DNA of 64,000 nt, taken from Legionella rubrilucens. Its GTDB lineage: Bacteria; Pseudomonadota; Gammaproteobacteria; Legionellales; Legionellaceae. The position numbers were made by a program, and so were the translations under genes. Where the stretch lies: assembly GCF_001468125.1 (NCBI RefSeq), contig NZ_LNYT01000020.1:20912-84911 (forward strand). The letters run 5' to 3'. The notes beneath the pieces were generated by a model. The model saw only the letters and a program-made list of their open reading frames with translations. It was not told the origin of the DNA and did no database searches. Below are positions 43,515 to 53,320 of the stretch, piece after piece (the stretch's first letter is position 1; each line of letters starts with the position of its first letter).

Positions 43515-44309
43515 TTAACCAGTCGTCAGGTTCTGATTAACGCACTGAATAATGTCGGCAATATCACCATCCAGCGGCAATACATGAGCTGATTTGGCAA
43601 GCCAGTGAATGGTGACATTGTCACAGCCTGCAAAGCGGGCAGCGACACGGCGGGAAGCCACCACTTCATCGTAACAACCGAGAAACACATCGGTAGGGCA
43701 GGTGGGCGGTTTGAATTCAAACTGCTTAACCAGGGTTAAAATTTCAATAATGGTGGTCAGCGGCAGTTGGCGGTAAGCGATTTCGCAATGATTGGTTGTG
43801 AATAAATTACCGGCTGCACTGCGTAATTGGCGAAACCCCAACTGGTAGAGGATTCTGGCCAGTTTCAGGGAGCCGGGTAAGGCCAATTGCAAATCAAGTG
43901 CCGGCGCCAGTAAATACAGGTGGTTTAAAGGAAAACGGCTGCTTAAGTGACAGGCTAAAAGCCCGCCTAAGGACAGGCCCATGATATCCACCTGCTTAAA
44001 CTCAGCAACCAGGGTTGCACAGACGTCCTCGACATAGGCAAGCCAATCGCAGGATTTAACCTCGGCAAACGCGTTGAGATTCTCACTGTGGCCGGGCAGC
44101 ACCGGGGCAACCACGGCATCGTAACCCGTCAATTGCCCGATCAGATTGCGAAAGACTGCCGGGGAGGAGGAAAAACCGTGCAACAACAGCAGGGCATGGT
44201 TTTTTTCCTCGCCTTCGCGCTTAAAAGGGAGCAACAGATTGGCATCCCGCCTACGCAACATGGACACCTGCACCCCTCGTCTCATACAGCGAAAATCATT
44301 TAAATTCAT
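43515..44309 (-). CDS. Alpha/beta hydrolase, carboxylesterase-like
   Basis: A 264-residue esterase or lipase of the carboxylesterase/Est30 group. The oxyanion loop is LLLLHGFSSSP. The nucleophile elbow GLSLGG gives Ser113, the acid is Asp214 in GCYDEVV, and the base is His242 in KSAHVLPLDGD. The last two match the family motif closely. The ATG at 44309 follows AAGGG; a longer frame from 44360 has no ribosome site. Substrate unknown. No signal peptide, so probably cytoplasmic. Confidence 0.87.
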   Translation of the reverse strand: MNLNDFRCMRRGVQVSMLRRRDANLLLPFKREGEEKNHALLLLHGFSSSPAVFRNLIGQLTGYDAVVAPVLPGHSENLNAFAEVKSCDWLAYVEDVCATLVAEFKQVDIMGLSLGGLLACHLSSRFPLNHLYLLAPALDLQLALPGSLKLARILYQLGFRQLRSAAGNLFTTNHCEIAYRQLPLTTIIEILTLVKQFEFKPPTCPTDVFLGCYDEVVASRRVAARFAGCDNVTIHWLAKSAHVLPLDGDIADIIQCVNQNLTTG

Positions 44310-44526
44310 GCAATTCCCTTCTGGATAAGCCTGTTGACGTTGGCAATCATAGCAAACCATTGATGTTGTACCTACAGATAACTGATTTTTATCGATGCCA
44401 TTTGCTGCTCATGTTTGCCATGAATGTGAAAAAAAACTGTAAATGCGGCCTTTTATGCAGAAATGCAAGCGATTCAGTAATATTATACAACGAATACCCG
44501 TGAAACTTATTCTTGCTTGGTGGGTA

Positions 44527-44535
44527 TGCTATTCT
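44527..44535 (+). promoter_or_regulatory. Extended -10 element before the low-complexity protein
   Basis: TG, one base, then TATTCT (44530-44535) forms an extended -10 element, and its CTATTCT core would also suit the stationary-phase sigma factor. The predicted start near 44542 lies 26 bases before the ATG. No clear -35 box. Confidence 0.4.
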
Positions 44536-44567
44536 TAATAGAGTAATGACATTTTGCAGGTGATTGT

Positions 44568-45125
44568 ATGTCTGGAACAGAATTATCAGGGTCCATACCT
44601 AACCCCACGTCAACCACGCCAAGTCCTGGTGCCGGAGGCAGCAGTAATAAGGATGATGATTTGCTCAACACCATCAATCAGACTCAGACGGGCAATAATC
44701 AACAAGACAACGATGAGAACGATCCTCACATGAAGCAGCTTGAGGAATTACTGCAATTTGTCGAAGACATCAACTCACAGGTCACTGGAGCAATTAATCA
44801 GGCGATATCGCCCGCGCTCGGCGCTGCAGGCAGTGCCCTTAGTCAGGGATTTAATTCAGTCCAGGGCATGTTTTCCAGCGGCGGTACTGGCGCGGGCAGC
44901 GAGGATGCGCCACAAAGCAATCAGGATGATACGATGGGCATGGGTGGAGACGGCATCGAAATGTCCATGATGAGCTCTGATACCATGACTGATCCCATGG
45001 ATGCGATTGAGAATATGCCGGAACTGGATCAATTTGAAAGCATCGTCAGCGGCCCAAGCCAGGGGCAGGGACAGGACATGGACTTGGAACAAGAAGTCAC
45101 CGAGGGTGTCTCAATGGTGATGTAA
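44568..45125 (+). CDS. Low-complexity Ser/Gly/Met/Asp-rich protein
   Basis: A 185-residue protein of unusual composition. A Ser/Thr/Pro/Asn-rich, probably disordered N-terminus (1-50) precedes a helix with Ala/Ser/Gly repeats (ITGAINQAISPALGAAGSAL-like). The second half is very rich in Met, Asp and Gly (MGMGGDGIEMSMMSSDTM) and ends EVTEGVSMVM. No domain or signal peptide is visible. The AGGTGA ribosome site and a promoter support expression. Role unknown; Met-rich acidic tails can bind metal, which is speculation here. Confidence 0.6.
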   Translation: MSGTELSGSIPNPTSTTPSPGAGGSSNKDDDLLNTINQTQTGNNQQDNDENDPHMKQLEELLQFVEDINSQVTGAINQAISPALGAAGSALSQGFNSVQGMFSSGGTGAGSEDAPQSNQDDTMGMGGDGIEMSMMSSDTMTDPMDAIENMPELDQFESIVSGPSQGQGQDMDLEQEVTEGVSMVM

Positions 45126-45151
45126 CCTTGGTACAACGGTTATGTAATGGG

Positions 45152-45169
45152 TGCCCGCCTGAGCGGGCA
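45152..45169 (+). terminator. Bidirectional hairpin between convergent genes at 45.15 kb
   Basis: TGCCCGC (45152-45158) and GCGGGCA (45163-45169) with a 4-base loop stand between the low-complexity gene and guaC, which read toward each other. Confidence 0.6.
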
Positions 45170-45180
45170 GACCTCAAGAC

Positions 45181-46194
45181 TTACGATTCCATTAACTTAT
45201 GCGGCAGACTTTCCAGACGACCGGCCTGCGTAATCACCACATAATTCAATTTGCGCTGCAGTTCGGAGATGGTATCGGAGCCGGCATAGGTTAAACCTGA
45301 GCGTAATCCACCGATAATATCGGCAAGAATGGCATCCTGATTGGTTTTGTAAAGCACTTCCGTGGCAACGCCCTCGGCTGTTTTCCACTCATGCATTTGC
45401 CCGAGAAAATCTTCCTGGGCTTCGCGCGAAGCCATGCCGCGGTAGCGCTTTACCAGCCGGCCATCTTCTTTTTTAATGACTTCGCCGGGCGTAGGTTCCG
45501 TGCCGGCCAACATGCCGCCAATCATGACAAAATCGGCGCCAAACGCCAGGGCTTTGACGATGTCACCGGAAGTACGGATACCGCCGTCAGCGACAATGGA
45601 GCGATCCGTGCGGGCGCAATCCTGAATACAGGTGAGCATGGGAATGCCAAAACCGGTTTTAATCCGCGTGCTGCAGACGGAGCCGCCGCCAATACCGGCT
45701 TTGATGATGTCTGCACCGCAGGAGGCTAAGTAATCCGCGCCGGCATAGGTCGCGACATTGCCCGCCATAATGCAGCGGCTGCCCAGAAGTTTGCGCAGGT
45801 TTTTTAACGTTTTACCCACGTATTTGGCATGGGCGTGGGCGACGTCAACGCAGAAAAAATCAGCGCCGGCATCGCGCAGCGCTTCGGCACGCTGCAATTC
45901 CGCATCCGTGCAGCCGACGGAGACAAAGACCTGTCCCTGACACTGTTTGAATTCACGAATGTTGTCTTCGATGCTTAAAAAGCGGTGCATGACGCCAATG
46001 CCGCCCTTGCTGTGCATGAAGTTAGCCATGTTGCTTTCGGTAATGGTATCCATGTTGGAACTCATGATCGGCAGCTTAAGATTTAACTTGCCGAGACGAT
46101 CCGTCATGCCGATGTTCACTACCCGGCGAGACTCATGATGATTGTAGGCGGGTACCAGCAATACATCATCGAAGGTAATGGCTTGCATACTCAT
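45181..46194 (-). CDS. guaC: GMP reductase
   Basis: A 337-residue (beta/alpha)8 enzyme of the IMPDH/GMP-reductase superfamily that returns GMP to IMP with NADPH. It opens with [12 protein letters not shown] and [13 protein letters not shown]. The active-site loop is [19 protein letters not shown] (thioimidate Cys in SVCST), followed by [28 protein letters not shown]. There are no CBS domains, and its length is that of GuaC rather than IMPDH. Two close ATGs (46194, 46188) are possible starts. It reads in the same direction as, and 24 bases after, the phoH-like gene. Confidence 0.86.
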   Translation of the reverse strand: MSMQAITFDDVLLVPAYNHHESRRVVNIGMTDRLGKLNLKLPIMSSNMDTITESNMANFMHSKGGIGVMHRFLSIEDNIREFKQCQGQVFVSVGCTDAELQRAEALRDAGADFFCVDVAHAHAKYVGKTLKNLRKLLGSRCIMAGNVATYAGADYLASCGADIIKAGIGGGSVCSTRIKTGFGIPMLTCIQDCARTDRSIVADGGIRTSGDIVKALAFGADFVMIGGMLAGTEPTPGEVIKKEDGRLVKRYRGMASREAQEDFLGQMHEWKTAEGVATEVLYKTNQDAILADIIGGLRSGLTYAGSDTISELQRKLNYVVITQAGRLESLPHKLMES

Positions 46195-46218
46195 GCGTAT
46201 TCTCTCCTAAAACGCGTA

Positions 46219-47622
46219 CTATAAATGCTCTGCTGCATAATAAGCAAGCCTTGAGCGTTCACCGCGCGTTAAGGTCATGTGGGCACTGTGCTGCCAATGT
46301 TTGAAGCGATCCACGGCAAAGGTTAATCCCGATGTTGTTTCAGTGAGGTAAGGGGTATCAATCTGCTTGATGTCGCCAAGGCAAATGATTTTACTGCCCG
46401 GACCCGCACGGGTAACCAATGTTTTAATCTGTTTGGAGGTGAGGTTTTGCGCCTCGTCAATGATAATAAACCGATTTAAAAAGGTGCGTCCGCGCATGAA
46501 ATTGAGCGAGCGGATTTTAATTTTGTTCTGCAACAAATCCTGCGTGGCATTTCGGCCAAACGTGCCGCCTTCCTGTGAACTGTGCAGTACCTCGAGGTTA
46601 TCCATCAAGGCACCCATCCAGGGCGTCATTTTTTCTTCTTCGGTGCCGGGTAAAAAGCCGATGTCCTCACCCACTGGGATGGTCACGCGCGTCATTAAAA
46701 TTTCATTGTAGCGGTTCTGATCAAGGACCTGGGTCAGGCCGGCAGCGATAGTCAGCAGGGTCTTTCCTGTTCCCGCTGAGCCTTGCAGGGTCACAAAATC
46801 AATGTCCGGGTCCAGCAGCATGTTTAAGGCAAAGTTCTGCTCGCGGTTACGCGCATTGATGCCCCAGACGGAATGCTTGGGTTGGGTAAAATCACGGGCG
46901 ACCTGCACGACGACACCATTGGACTCGATGGTTTTAACCATGGCCTGGAACTGGTTGTCTTCCGTGCTTAAACAATCATTGTAATTCCATTGATTGGTGA
47001 GAGGGCCGGTGATGCGGTAAAACGTTTTGCCGTTCTCCTGCCAGGCTTCCATGTTTTTGGAATGCGTATCCCAGAAATTGTTTTCAAGGATATGCAACCC
47101 ACTGTGCAGCAGATTGACGTCATCCAACACCTGATCGTTGTAATAATCTTCCGCCGGAATGCCGAGAATACCGGCTTTAATTCTGAGATTGATGTCTTTG
47201 GAAATAATCACCACGGCCCGATCCGGGTGTTTTTTCTGCAGGCCCAACGCCGTGGCGAGCAGTGTATTGTCGGCTTTGTGCCCTGGCAGGGATGTCGGCC
47301 GCAACTGCTCAAACTCATCGGTCTGGAAAAACAAACGGCCGCTGCTTTTTACGTTTTCCGAGGTCAGAAAACTTGGAATAGGCAGGCCGGCTACGATTTG
47401 AGTGTGGCTGGCATTGCTCATCAGTTCCACCAGCATGCGGTTGGTTTGCCGTACGTTGCGTGCTACTTCCGAGAGGCCGGTTTTGTGACTGTCGAGTTCT
47501 TCAAGAACCACCATCGGCAGGTAAATATCATGCTCCTCAAAGCGGTAGATGGCGGTGGGATCATGCATGAGAATGTTAGTATCCAACACAAATAATTTTC
47601 GGCTTTCAGATTTATTGTCCAT
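46219..47622 (-). CDS. PIN-PhoH fusion ATPase/RNase
   Basis: A 467-residue protein (PhoH2 type). The N-terminal PIN nuclease domain starts FVLDTNILMHDPTAI and has further acids (EELDSHK), and the C-terminal PhoH helicase-like ATPase has Walker A LQGSAGTGKTLL at about 286-297 and FIIIDEAQN as Walker B. Such fusions unwind and cut RNA. The gene may be co-transcribed with guaC downstream. Function in this organism is inferred from the domain pair only. Confidence 0.88.
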   Translation of the reverse strand: MDNKSESRKLFVLDTNILMHDPTAIYRFEEHDIYLPMVVLEELDSHKTGLSEVARNVRQTNRMLVELMSNASHTQIVAGLPIPSFLTSENVKSSGRLFFQTDEFEQLRPTSLPGHKADNTLLATALGLQKKHPDRAVVIISKDINLRIKAGILGIPAEDYYNDQVLDDVNLLHSGLHILENNFWDTHSKNMEAWQENGKTFYRITGPLTNQWNYNDCLSTEDNQFQAMVKTIESNGVVVQVARDFTQPKHSVWGINARNREQNFALNMLLDPDIDFVTLQGSAGTGKTLLTIAAGLTQVLDQNRYNEILMTRVTIPVGEDIGFLPGTEEEKMTPWMGALMDNLEVLHSSQEGGTFGRNATQDLLQNKIKIRSLNFMRGRTFLNRFIIIDEAQNLTSKQIKTLVTRAGPGSKIICLGDIKQIDTPYLTETTSGLTFAVDRFKHWQHSAHMTLTRGERSRLAYYAAEHL

Positions 47623-47811
47623 GATAATCCCTGTCTACTAAATCAATTTATTGTGATTAGGGCGGGGAGCACAGTCAAGTGAATTCATGCCCAAGCGGTG
47701 AAGATTATTCAGGTTAACGGGATCAAAATGAGAGGAACTGGATCCATTTCAAGCGAAGGATTGGAATCACATGCAGCGAGCCATTATTGTATTTTTTGCA
47801 AGGAGTTAATC

Positions 47812-48785
47812 ATGAAAGCAGCCAGTGAATATTATGTTGAATTTTATAAAGCGCAAGACCAAACGAAATGGGCAGATGAATCAAAATAATTGTGCAATAC
47901 CTTAGTATGGAATTAAAAAACAAATACCTTTACTTCGCTGATTTAATGGCGTACCTGGCTAAGGAACGCCACCGCCTGGCCGTGCTGCTTGGTCATCAGG
48001 ATGCAGCCAATTTTGGTTATTTTTGCCGGGAAGGATTTGGTGGGTGTTATGAAGACATTTTAAAGCCAGGGTATCAACGTCAAGAGGTATTACCCCTGGT
48101 TACTGAATTATTAAAGCAGGGAAAGGAGACCAGCAATGAGGGCTTGGTCGTGCAGTTTGAAAATCCTTTTTTATGGCTATTTCCTCAATCCGATCAGCAG
48201 GAAAAAAGGAAAAAAGCCAAGTGGGCGAGTGATCATTTACATAAAAACTGGACATCGGGCATGTCTGCACGGATTTTTGAAGATTATCGGTTTGGTTGTA
48301 ATAAAGCACGGAGTAGCCTGTATAAAAATCCTGAAGGAAATATCGTATTAATTTATCGTGGATTTAATAAGTACGACCTCATCGGTGACTATTTTTCAGC
48401 CCAGGCTCTTTATGATGATTTATTAAATTGGGATCCTGAGACGAGTGTTGATTTATTCATGGAACGTGCCGCTAAATTTTCCTATTTTATGGTTCATGGG
48501 ATTTTTGTTCGCCGCGGCATGGCTTCGATGACGGAATGGATGGTTCGAGGTATTGCCGCGCATCATGGTTTGGAGTTAACTGATTTTTATCCAGATGAAC
48601 TTGGCTGGCCGTGGCGTGCGTTAACCATGACCAGGATTGATGATTACATCGAATGGTTTAAAACCAGGAGTTATATGGTTAAAACAAAAGCGAGTACTCG
48701 GCTTCAAAGCACTTTTTTTAGTAAGCAGGAATCCCCTCCCGAAGAGGTTGCTCATTCACCGTCGAGTGATTTTACAATGAATTAA
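47812..48785 (+). pseudogene. Unknown gene split by an apparent one-base frameshift
   Basis: A strong ribosome site (AAGGAG) leads into an ATG at 47812 and 25 codons ending ADESK, then TAA. One base out of frame, a 297-residue frame continues from 47892 with no good start of its own (GTG 47892 or ATG 47907, no ribosome site). Adding one A to the AAAA run at 47883-47886 would join them smoothly as ADESK-II-VQYLSMELKNKYLYF. The rebuilt protein would have about 324 residues, helical and Trp/Tyr/Phe-rich, with no signal peptide. The family is unknown. The break may be a true mutation, a slippage site or a sequencing error. Confidence 0.6.
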
Positions 48786-48796
48786 AGCATGCTCTC

Positions 48797-48828
48797 TGAA
48801 CCCCATTGCAAAGGTGCGATGGGGTTCA
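48797..48828 (+). terminator. Hairpin terminator between convergent genes at 48.8 kb
   Basis: Arms TGAACCCCAT (48797-48806) and ATGGGGTTCA (48819-48828) with a 12-base loop lie between the frameshifted gene and the peroxiredoxin gene. Confidence 0.55.
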
Positions 48829-48861
48829 TTGAGGTATTCGCAGAATGGGAGTACTACCCCA

Positions 48862-49326
48862 TTATTCTTGCAGCAATTTAATCGAGGAAAGGACTTCATC
48901 CACATGCCCTGGCACGCTCACTTTGCGCCATTCCTGACGCAAAATCCCCTGGGGATCGATAAGAAAGGTGCTGCGCTCGATGCCGCGTACTTCTTTCCCA
49001 TACAGCGACTTCATTTTAATGACATCAAAAAGCTGACAGATTTCTTCGTCTTTATCGCTGATTAATTCAAAGGGAAATTGCTGGTTGCATTTAAAGCTGT
49101 CGTGTGATTTTAGCGAATCACGCGAGATGCCGAAAATTTCAGTATTTAATGCCTGGAAAGCAGGGTAGGCGTCGCGGAAATTTTGTCCTTCCACGGTACA
49201 GCCCGGCGTAGAATCCTTGGGGTAAAAATAAAGAACGATCCATTTTCCCTGATAGTCATTTAAACTGGCTGAAAGGCCATTGGTTGCGGTAAACGAAAAA
49301 GCAGGTATTTTTTCACCTATATTCAT
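48862..49326 (-). CDS. bcp: Peroxiredoxin, Bcp/PrxQ type
   Basis: A 154-residue thiol peroxidase. The active site is YFYPKDSTPGCTVEGQNFRD, with the peroxidatic Cys43. The usual second cysteine five residues later (CTxxAC) is absent, so this may be a one-Cys enzyme or use a distant resolving cysteine (for example the C in EEICQLF). It would remove hydrogen peroxide or organic hydroperoxides in the cytoplasm. Confidence 0.9.
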   Translation of the reverse strand: MNIGEKIPAFSFTATNGLSASLNDYQGKWIVLYFYPKDSTPGCTVEGQNFRDAYPAFQALNTEIFGISRDSLKSHDSFKCNQQFPFELISDKDEEICQLFDVIKMKSLYGKEVRGIERSTFLIDPQGILRQEWRKVSVPGHVDEVLSSIKLLQE

Positions 49327-49438
49327 TGTGTATCTTATCCTTACGTGAAGTCGTCTCTATTTAAAATACACGAGAACAAGATTGCCTGCAAAGCCGCTCA
49401 AGAGATGCGCTGGATGCGGACAGAATTGCTTTCTGGTG

Positions 49439-49444
49439 TATAAT
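49439..49444 (+). promoter_or_regulatory. -10 element of the smpB gene
   Basis: A perfect TATAAT (preceded by TG) predicts a transcript start near 49451, which supports the ATG at 49477 over an earlier in-frame start at 49444. The -35 box is poor. Confidence 0.4.
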
Positions 49445-49476
49445 TGCTCCTCTTTGTTAATAATGATAAGCAGATT

Positions 49477-49944
49477 ATGACTACTCACAAAGCGTCAGAC
49501 GCATCGATTGCCGTCAATAAAAAGGCGCGATTTGATTATTTTATCGAGGATGAGCTCGAAGCGGGCATGGTGCTTGAAGGCTGGGAAGTCAAAAGCCTGC
49601 GCGCCGGAAAGATTAACCTGTCCGATGCGCACGTGATCCTTAAATACGGCGAAGCCTTTTTGCTCGGTGCGCAAATCCAGCCTCTGCCCACGGCCTCTGC
49701 CCACACGCTGCCTGACGCAACCCGTACGCGTAAGCTATTATTAAACAGGCGTGAATTGAGTAGACTGATTGGCAGTGTTGAGCGGCAAGGTTACACCATT
49801 GTTCCGCTGTCGCTGTACTGGAGCAAAAACCGCATCAAAATCAAAATTGCGCTGGCGAAGGGTAAGAAAACCCATGACAAGCGCGATGCGATTAAAGATC
49901 GCGATTGGCAGCGTGACCGCGCCCGGTTGCTCAAGAAAAAATAA
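49477..49944 (+). CDS. smpB: SsrA-binding protein SmpB
   Basis: A 155-residue oligonucleotide-binding protein that carries tmRNA into stalled ribosomes. Diagnostic segments are [51 protein letters not shown] and the basic tail [20 protein letters not shown]. The tmRNA gene itself is not in this window. It is monocistronic. Confidence 0.96.
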   Translation: MTTHKASDASIAVNKKARFDYFIEDELEAGMVLEGWEVKSLRAGKINLSDAHVILKYGEAFLLGAQIQPLPTASAHTLPDATRTRKLLLNRRELSRLIGSVERQGYTIVPLSLYWSKNRIKIKIALAKGKKTHDKRDAIKDRDWQRDRARLLKKK

Positions 49945-50096
49945 CTGGCCCCATGCGTTGACAAGCATGTACTGTCAGGGATAATAGTGGTAAGTTGCTG
50001 GAAATTTGCTGCAAGTTTTTTTCACGCGTGAACCTGACTGAGTAATTTCTATCGCATTGCAGGGATTCAATGGATTAATGATTCTAAGGAGAGATC

Positions 50097-51398
50097 ATGC
50101 CAAATTTTGCCAGACTCTGTAAATGGTTATGTCTTACGCTCGTCTGTATTCCTCTCTCGCTTCACGCGGGTAAAACTATTCAGTCCATGGTGGTTTTTGG
50201 TGACAGCCTGTCCGATACCGGCAACACCACCCACCTGCTGAAAAGTTTAAGACAGGAAGAAAGCCCCGCCTACCTGGTGCGTCCCTTAAAAGTCTTTGTC
50301 ATTAATAAAATGACTGAATTTGCCTACGATTATTACGTACCGCAAATGGTACTTGACGCCGGCATTGAGATAGTCAATAACTACTTCGATACGGAATTCG
50401 GGCCGTTCTTAGCCTCGGTGATCAGTAAAGTGAGAAAAGTACCGGTTCTGCCCGGCGAACCCTATTGGCAGAATCATTTCTCCAACGGCCGCGTCTGGAA
50501 TGAATACTTGGCGCCCATGCTGGCCCTTGATCGCGAAGACAATGATGACTTCGCCAATCAGGCTTTCGGCGGCAGCTGGGCTGTGACCTATGATTATCAA
50601 TTGACAGTATGGAATCTTATCCGTCATCCGCTAAATACCTTAAAGACGCTGATCGTTGGAAAACTGATTCCGCCGAGCCTGGGGCTGACGGTACAGGCCT
50701 ACCTGTTAATGAACGAGGTGCTGGATGATCGTACGGCTTATTTCGTCTTTACCGGGGCCAATGATTACTTGAATGTGCTGGTGTTTGAAGACAATTACAA
50801 TCCGGCAGTCATGAGCGCCTACATTGATAATGTGCTCGACGGGATTATTTCCGGTGTCAATAAATTGACAAAAGCAGGTGCACGGCATGTCATCATCATG
50901 GGCTTGCCAGACGTTGGCTTTACGCCAAAATTTGTTCACACCACCGACAAGCCGGTATTGAGCGCTGCCATTAAGCTGCATAATGAGCGTCTGGCGGCCC
51001 GTGTTGAAACCCTGCGTCAGGCACAACCAGAGGTTAATTTCCTCTACATCGACATCAACCCGCTGTTACAAAAAGCCTTGGACCATCCAGCGGATTATGG
51101 CTTGACTAACATTACAGATGCCTGCATTGACGTTAAGCTGCCGATGTTCGGCGCGTTTGCCGCATCGCCTTATGCACGCAATTACGTCCTGTTGTATGCC
51201 CAGGTTCTGCAATACCGTGATGCCAGCTTTAAGCGCGGCGAGCGCAATTATCATGTCTGTGATACCCCGGATAATTACCTCTTCTGGGATGAAATTCATC
51301 CGACAACACGCGCTCATCGTTACCTGGCTTATGAAATCTGTGAAGTAATGAAAGCCAATGGCTATAAAACAAATTGCCAACAACCGTCTACTATTTAG
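50097..51398 (+). CDS. plaC: GDSL phospholipase/acyltransferase, PlaC-like
   Basis: A 433-residue exported GDSL hydrolase. A signal peptide (1-24) is followed by block I VFGDSLSDTGN (Ser37), block II NQAFGGSWA, block III FTGANDYLN and block V WDEIHPTTRAH (Asp398, His401). Before block V, two cysteines (in DACIDV and HVCDTP) about 50 residues apart would enclose a disulfide loop, a trait of L. pneumophila PlaC, a type II-secreted glycerophospholipid:cholesterol acyltransferase activated by a protease. The assignment rests on these features and nearby SrnA; cholesterol acylation here is inferred. Confidence 0.85.
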   Translation: MPNFARLCKWLCLTLVCIPLSLHAGKTIQSMVVFGDSLSDTGNTTHLLKSLRQEESPAYLVRPLKVFVINKMTEFAYDYYVPQMVLDAGIEIVNNYFDTEFGPFLASVISKVRKVPVLPGEPYWQNHFSNGRVWNEYLAPMLALDREDNDDFANQAFGGSWAVTYDYQLTVWNLIRHPLNTLKTLIVGKLIPPSLGLTVQAYLLMNEVLDDRTAYFVFTGANDYLNVLVFEDNYNPAVMSAYIDNVLDGIISGVNKLTKAGARHVIIMGLPDVGFTPKFVHTTDKPVLSAAIKLHNERLAARVETLRQAQPEVNFLYIDINPLLQKALDHPADYGLTNITDACIDVKLPMFGAFAASPYARNYVLLYAQVLQYRDASFKRGERNYHVCDTPDNYLFWDEIHPTTRAHRYLAYEICEVMKANGYKTNCQQPSTI

Positions 51399-51505
51399 AA
51401 TATCCACGGTATTGTGGCATACTTGGCCATTTTTCAAATGATGAAGACGCCAGCATGCGGGGTCATGCTGGTGAACTGTCAAAAGAATTGGGTAAGGAGT
51501 GAATT

Positions 51506-53320
51506 ATGTGCGGGATTATGGGAGCAACCTCTCAACGTGATATCAGCAAAATATTACTGGAAGGGTTAAGACGTCTGGAATACCGCGGTTATGATTCTGC
51601 CGGCATTGCGGTCATCGACAAGGCAGGCCGATTGAAACGGGTCCGAATCCAGGGCAAAGTCCAGGCATTGGCTGACGCCATGCAGGAAGTCTCCATTCAT
51701 GGCACAACCGGCATCGCGCACACCCGCTGGGCAACCCATGGCAAACCTTGTGAAGAAAATGCCCATCCTCATCTTTCCCACGATGAAATTGCCGTGGTTC
51801 ATAACGGCATCATTGAAAACTATGAGTCCCTGCGTAAAAAGTTGCAGAACGCCGGCTATCAGTTTAATTCTGAAACCGATTCAGAGGTGGCGGCGCACCT
51901 CATCCATTACCATTACCAGCAGCATGAAAACCTGTTGACCGCTGTGCAGGATGCCGCCGCCGAGATGCATGGCGCCTTCGCGCTGGGTGTTATCCACCAG
52001 AAACGGCCGCAGGAACTGGTTGCGGTACGCAAGGGAAGTCCGTTGGTTGTCGGGATGGGGATCGGCGAACAATTTATTGCCTCTGATCCGCTGGCGCTGC
52101 GATCCTTTGCGCAATCGGTCATTTTTCTTGATGAAGGCGACAGCGCCCTGCTGACCGCCAATGAAGTGCATGTCTTTGACCATGGTAAAAAGCCGGTACA
52201 ACGTCAGCGCCATCCCCTCGATAATGACAGCCAGACAGCCAGCAAGGGCAACTATCGCCATTTTATGCTGAAGGAAATCCACGAACAAAGTAAAGTACTG
52301 GCCGATACACTGGAAGGGCGTATTGTCAGCCTGGATGTGCTCAAGGCCAGTTTTGGCGAGCATGCGGCTGCGATTTTTCCCGACGTTAAACAGATTCACA
52401 TCGTGGCCTGCGGCACCAGTTATCATGCAGGCCTGACGGCCCGCTACTGGCTTGAATCACTGACCGGTCTGCCCACGCAGGTTGAAATTGCCAGCGAATA
52501 CCGCTACCGGGATGTGGTCGTCGGCGATAATACCCTGTTCATTGCCATTTCCCAATCCGGAGAGACGGCCGATACGCTGGCCGCGTTGTACAAGGCAAAA
52601 TCTTTAAATTACTTATCGACCTTAGCCATTTGTAATGTGGCTACCAGCACCTTGGTGCGCGAAGCCGAGTGCGTTTTTCTGACACGTGCCGGCATCGAAA
52701 TCGGTGTGGCCTCAACCAAAGCCTTCACGACGCAATTGGCCGCTTTATTGATGTTGTCGGCGTCGCTATGCCGCGATGAGCGGGCAAAAACCGTGTTGGC
52801 GCAGTTGCAGGAATTGCCGGCCTGCTGTGAGCGTGCCTTAAAAATGAACAAAGCCATCGAGTCGTTGTCGTCTCTCTTTGTGAATAAATCCCATACCTTA
52901 TTCCTGGGACGTGGCGTGCAATACCCTGTCGCACTGGAAGGGGCTCTGAAGTTGAAAGAAATTTCTTATATTCACGCAGAGGCTTACCCTGCCGGGGAAT
53001 TGAAGCACGGTCCTCTGGCTTTGGTTGACAATGAAATGCCGGTTATTGCAGTCGCTCCCAATGATGAATTGCTGGATAAACTGAAATCCAATCTGCATGA
53101 AGTCAGCGCCCGTGGCGGTCAACTGGTGGTTTTTGTGGATGATTCCCAGACTTGGGAATCCAATGGCGCACGCCTGATTCCTGTGCCTTCCTGTGGTCAA
53201 TGGGTGGCACCCATTGTGTATACTATTCCGTTGCAATTATTGGCTTATCACGTGGCTGTGGCGAAAGGGACCGACGTGGATCAGCCGCGTAACCTCGCCA
53301 AATCGGTGACGGTGGAGTGA
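51506..53320 (+). CDS. glmS: Glucosamine-6-phosphate synthase
   Basis: A 604-residue enzyme that makes glucosamine-6-phosphate from fructose-6-phosphate and glutamine, the first step to UDP-GlcNAc. The N-terminal glutaminase begins at MCGIMGATSQRD (Cys2 nucleophile), with LRRLEYRGYDSAGIA and HTRWATHGKPCEENAHPH. Two SIS domains follow (HIVACGTSYHAGL, ISQSGETADT; LGRGVQYPVALEGALKLKEISYIHAEAYPAGELKHGP). Length and end (RNLAKSVTVE) are typical. It is followed by tpm with a 4-base overlap. No glmS ribozyme is expected or seen in this group. Confidence 0.97.
   Translation: MCGIMGATSQRDISKILLEGLRRLEYRGYDSAGIAVIDKAGRLKRVRIQGKVQALADAMQEVSIHGTTGIAHTRWATHGKPCEENAHPHLSHDEIAVVHNGIIENYESLRKKLQNAGYQFNSETDSEVAAHLIHYHYQQHENLLTAVQDAAAEMHGAFALGVIHQKRPQELVAVRKGSPLVVGMGIGEQFIASDPLALRSFAQSVIFLDEGDSALLTANEVHVFDHGKKPVQRQRHPLDNDSQTASKGNYRHFMLKEIHEQSKVLADTLEGRIVSLDVLKASFGEHAAAIFPDVKQIHIVACGTSYHAGLTARYWLESLTGLPTQVEIASEYRYRDVVVGDNTLFIAISQSGETADTLAALYKAKSLNYLSTLAICNVATSTLVREAECVFLTRAGIEIGVASTKAFTTQLAALLMLSASLCRDERAKTVLAQLQELPACCERALKMNKAIESLSSLFVNKSHTLFLGRGVQYPVALEGALKLKEISYIHAEAYPAGELKHGPLALVDNEMPVIAVAPNDELLDKLKSNLHEVSARGGQLVVFVDDSQTWESNGARLIPVPSCGQWVAPIVYTIPLQLLAYHVAVAKGTDVDQPRNLAKSVTVE

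Noticed and set aside
51400..51505. A glmS ribozyme upstream of glmS
   Set aside because: That ribozyme occurs in Gram-positive bacteria, and the short 105-base spacer shows no matching structure.
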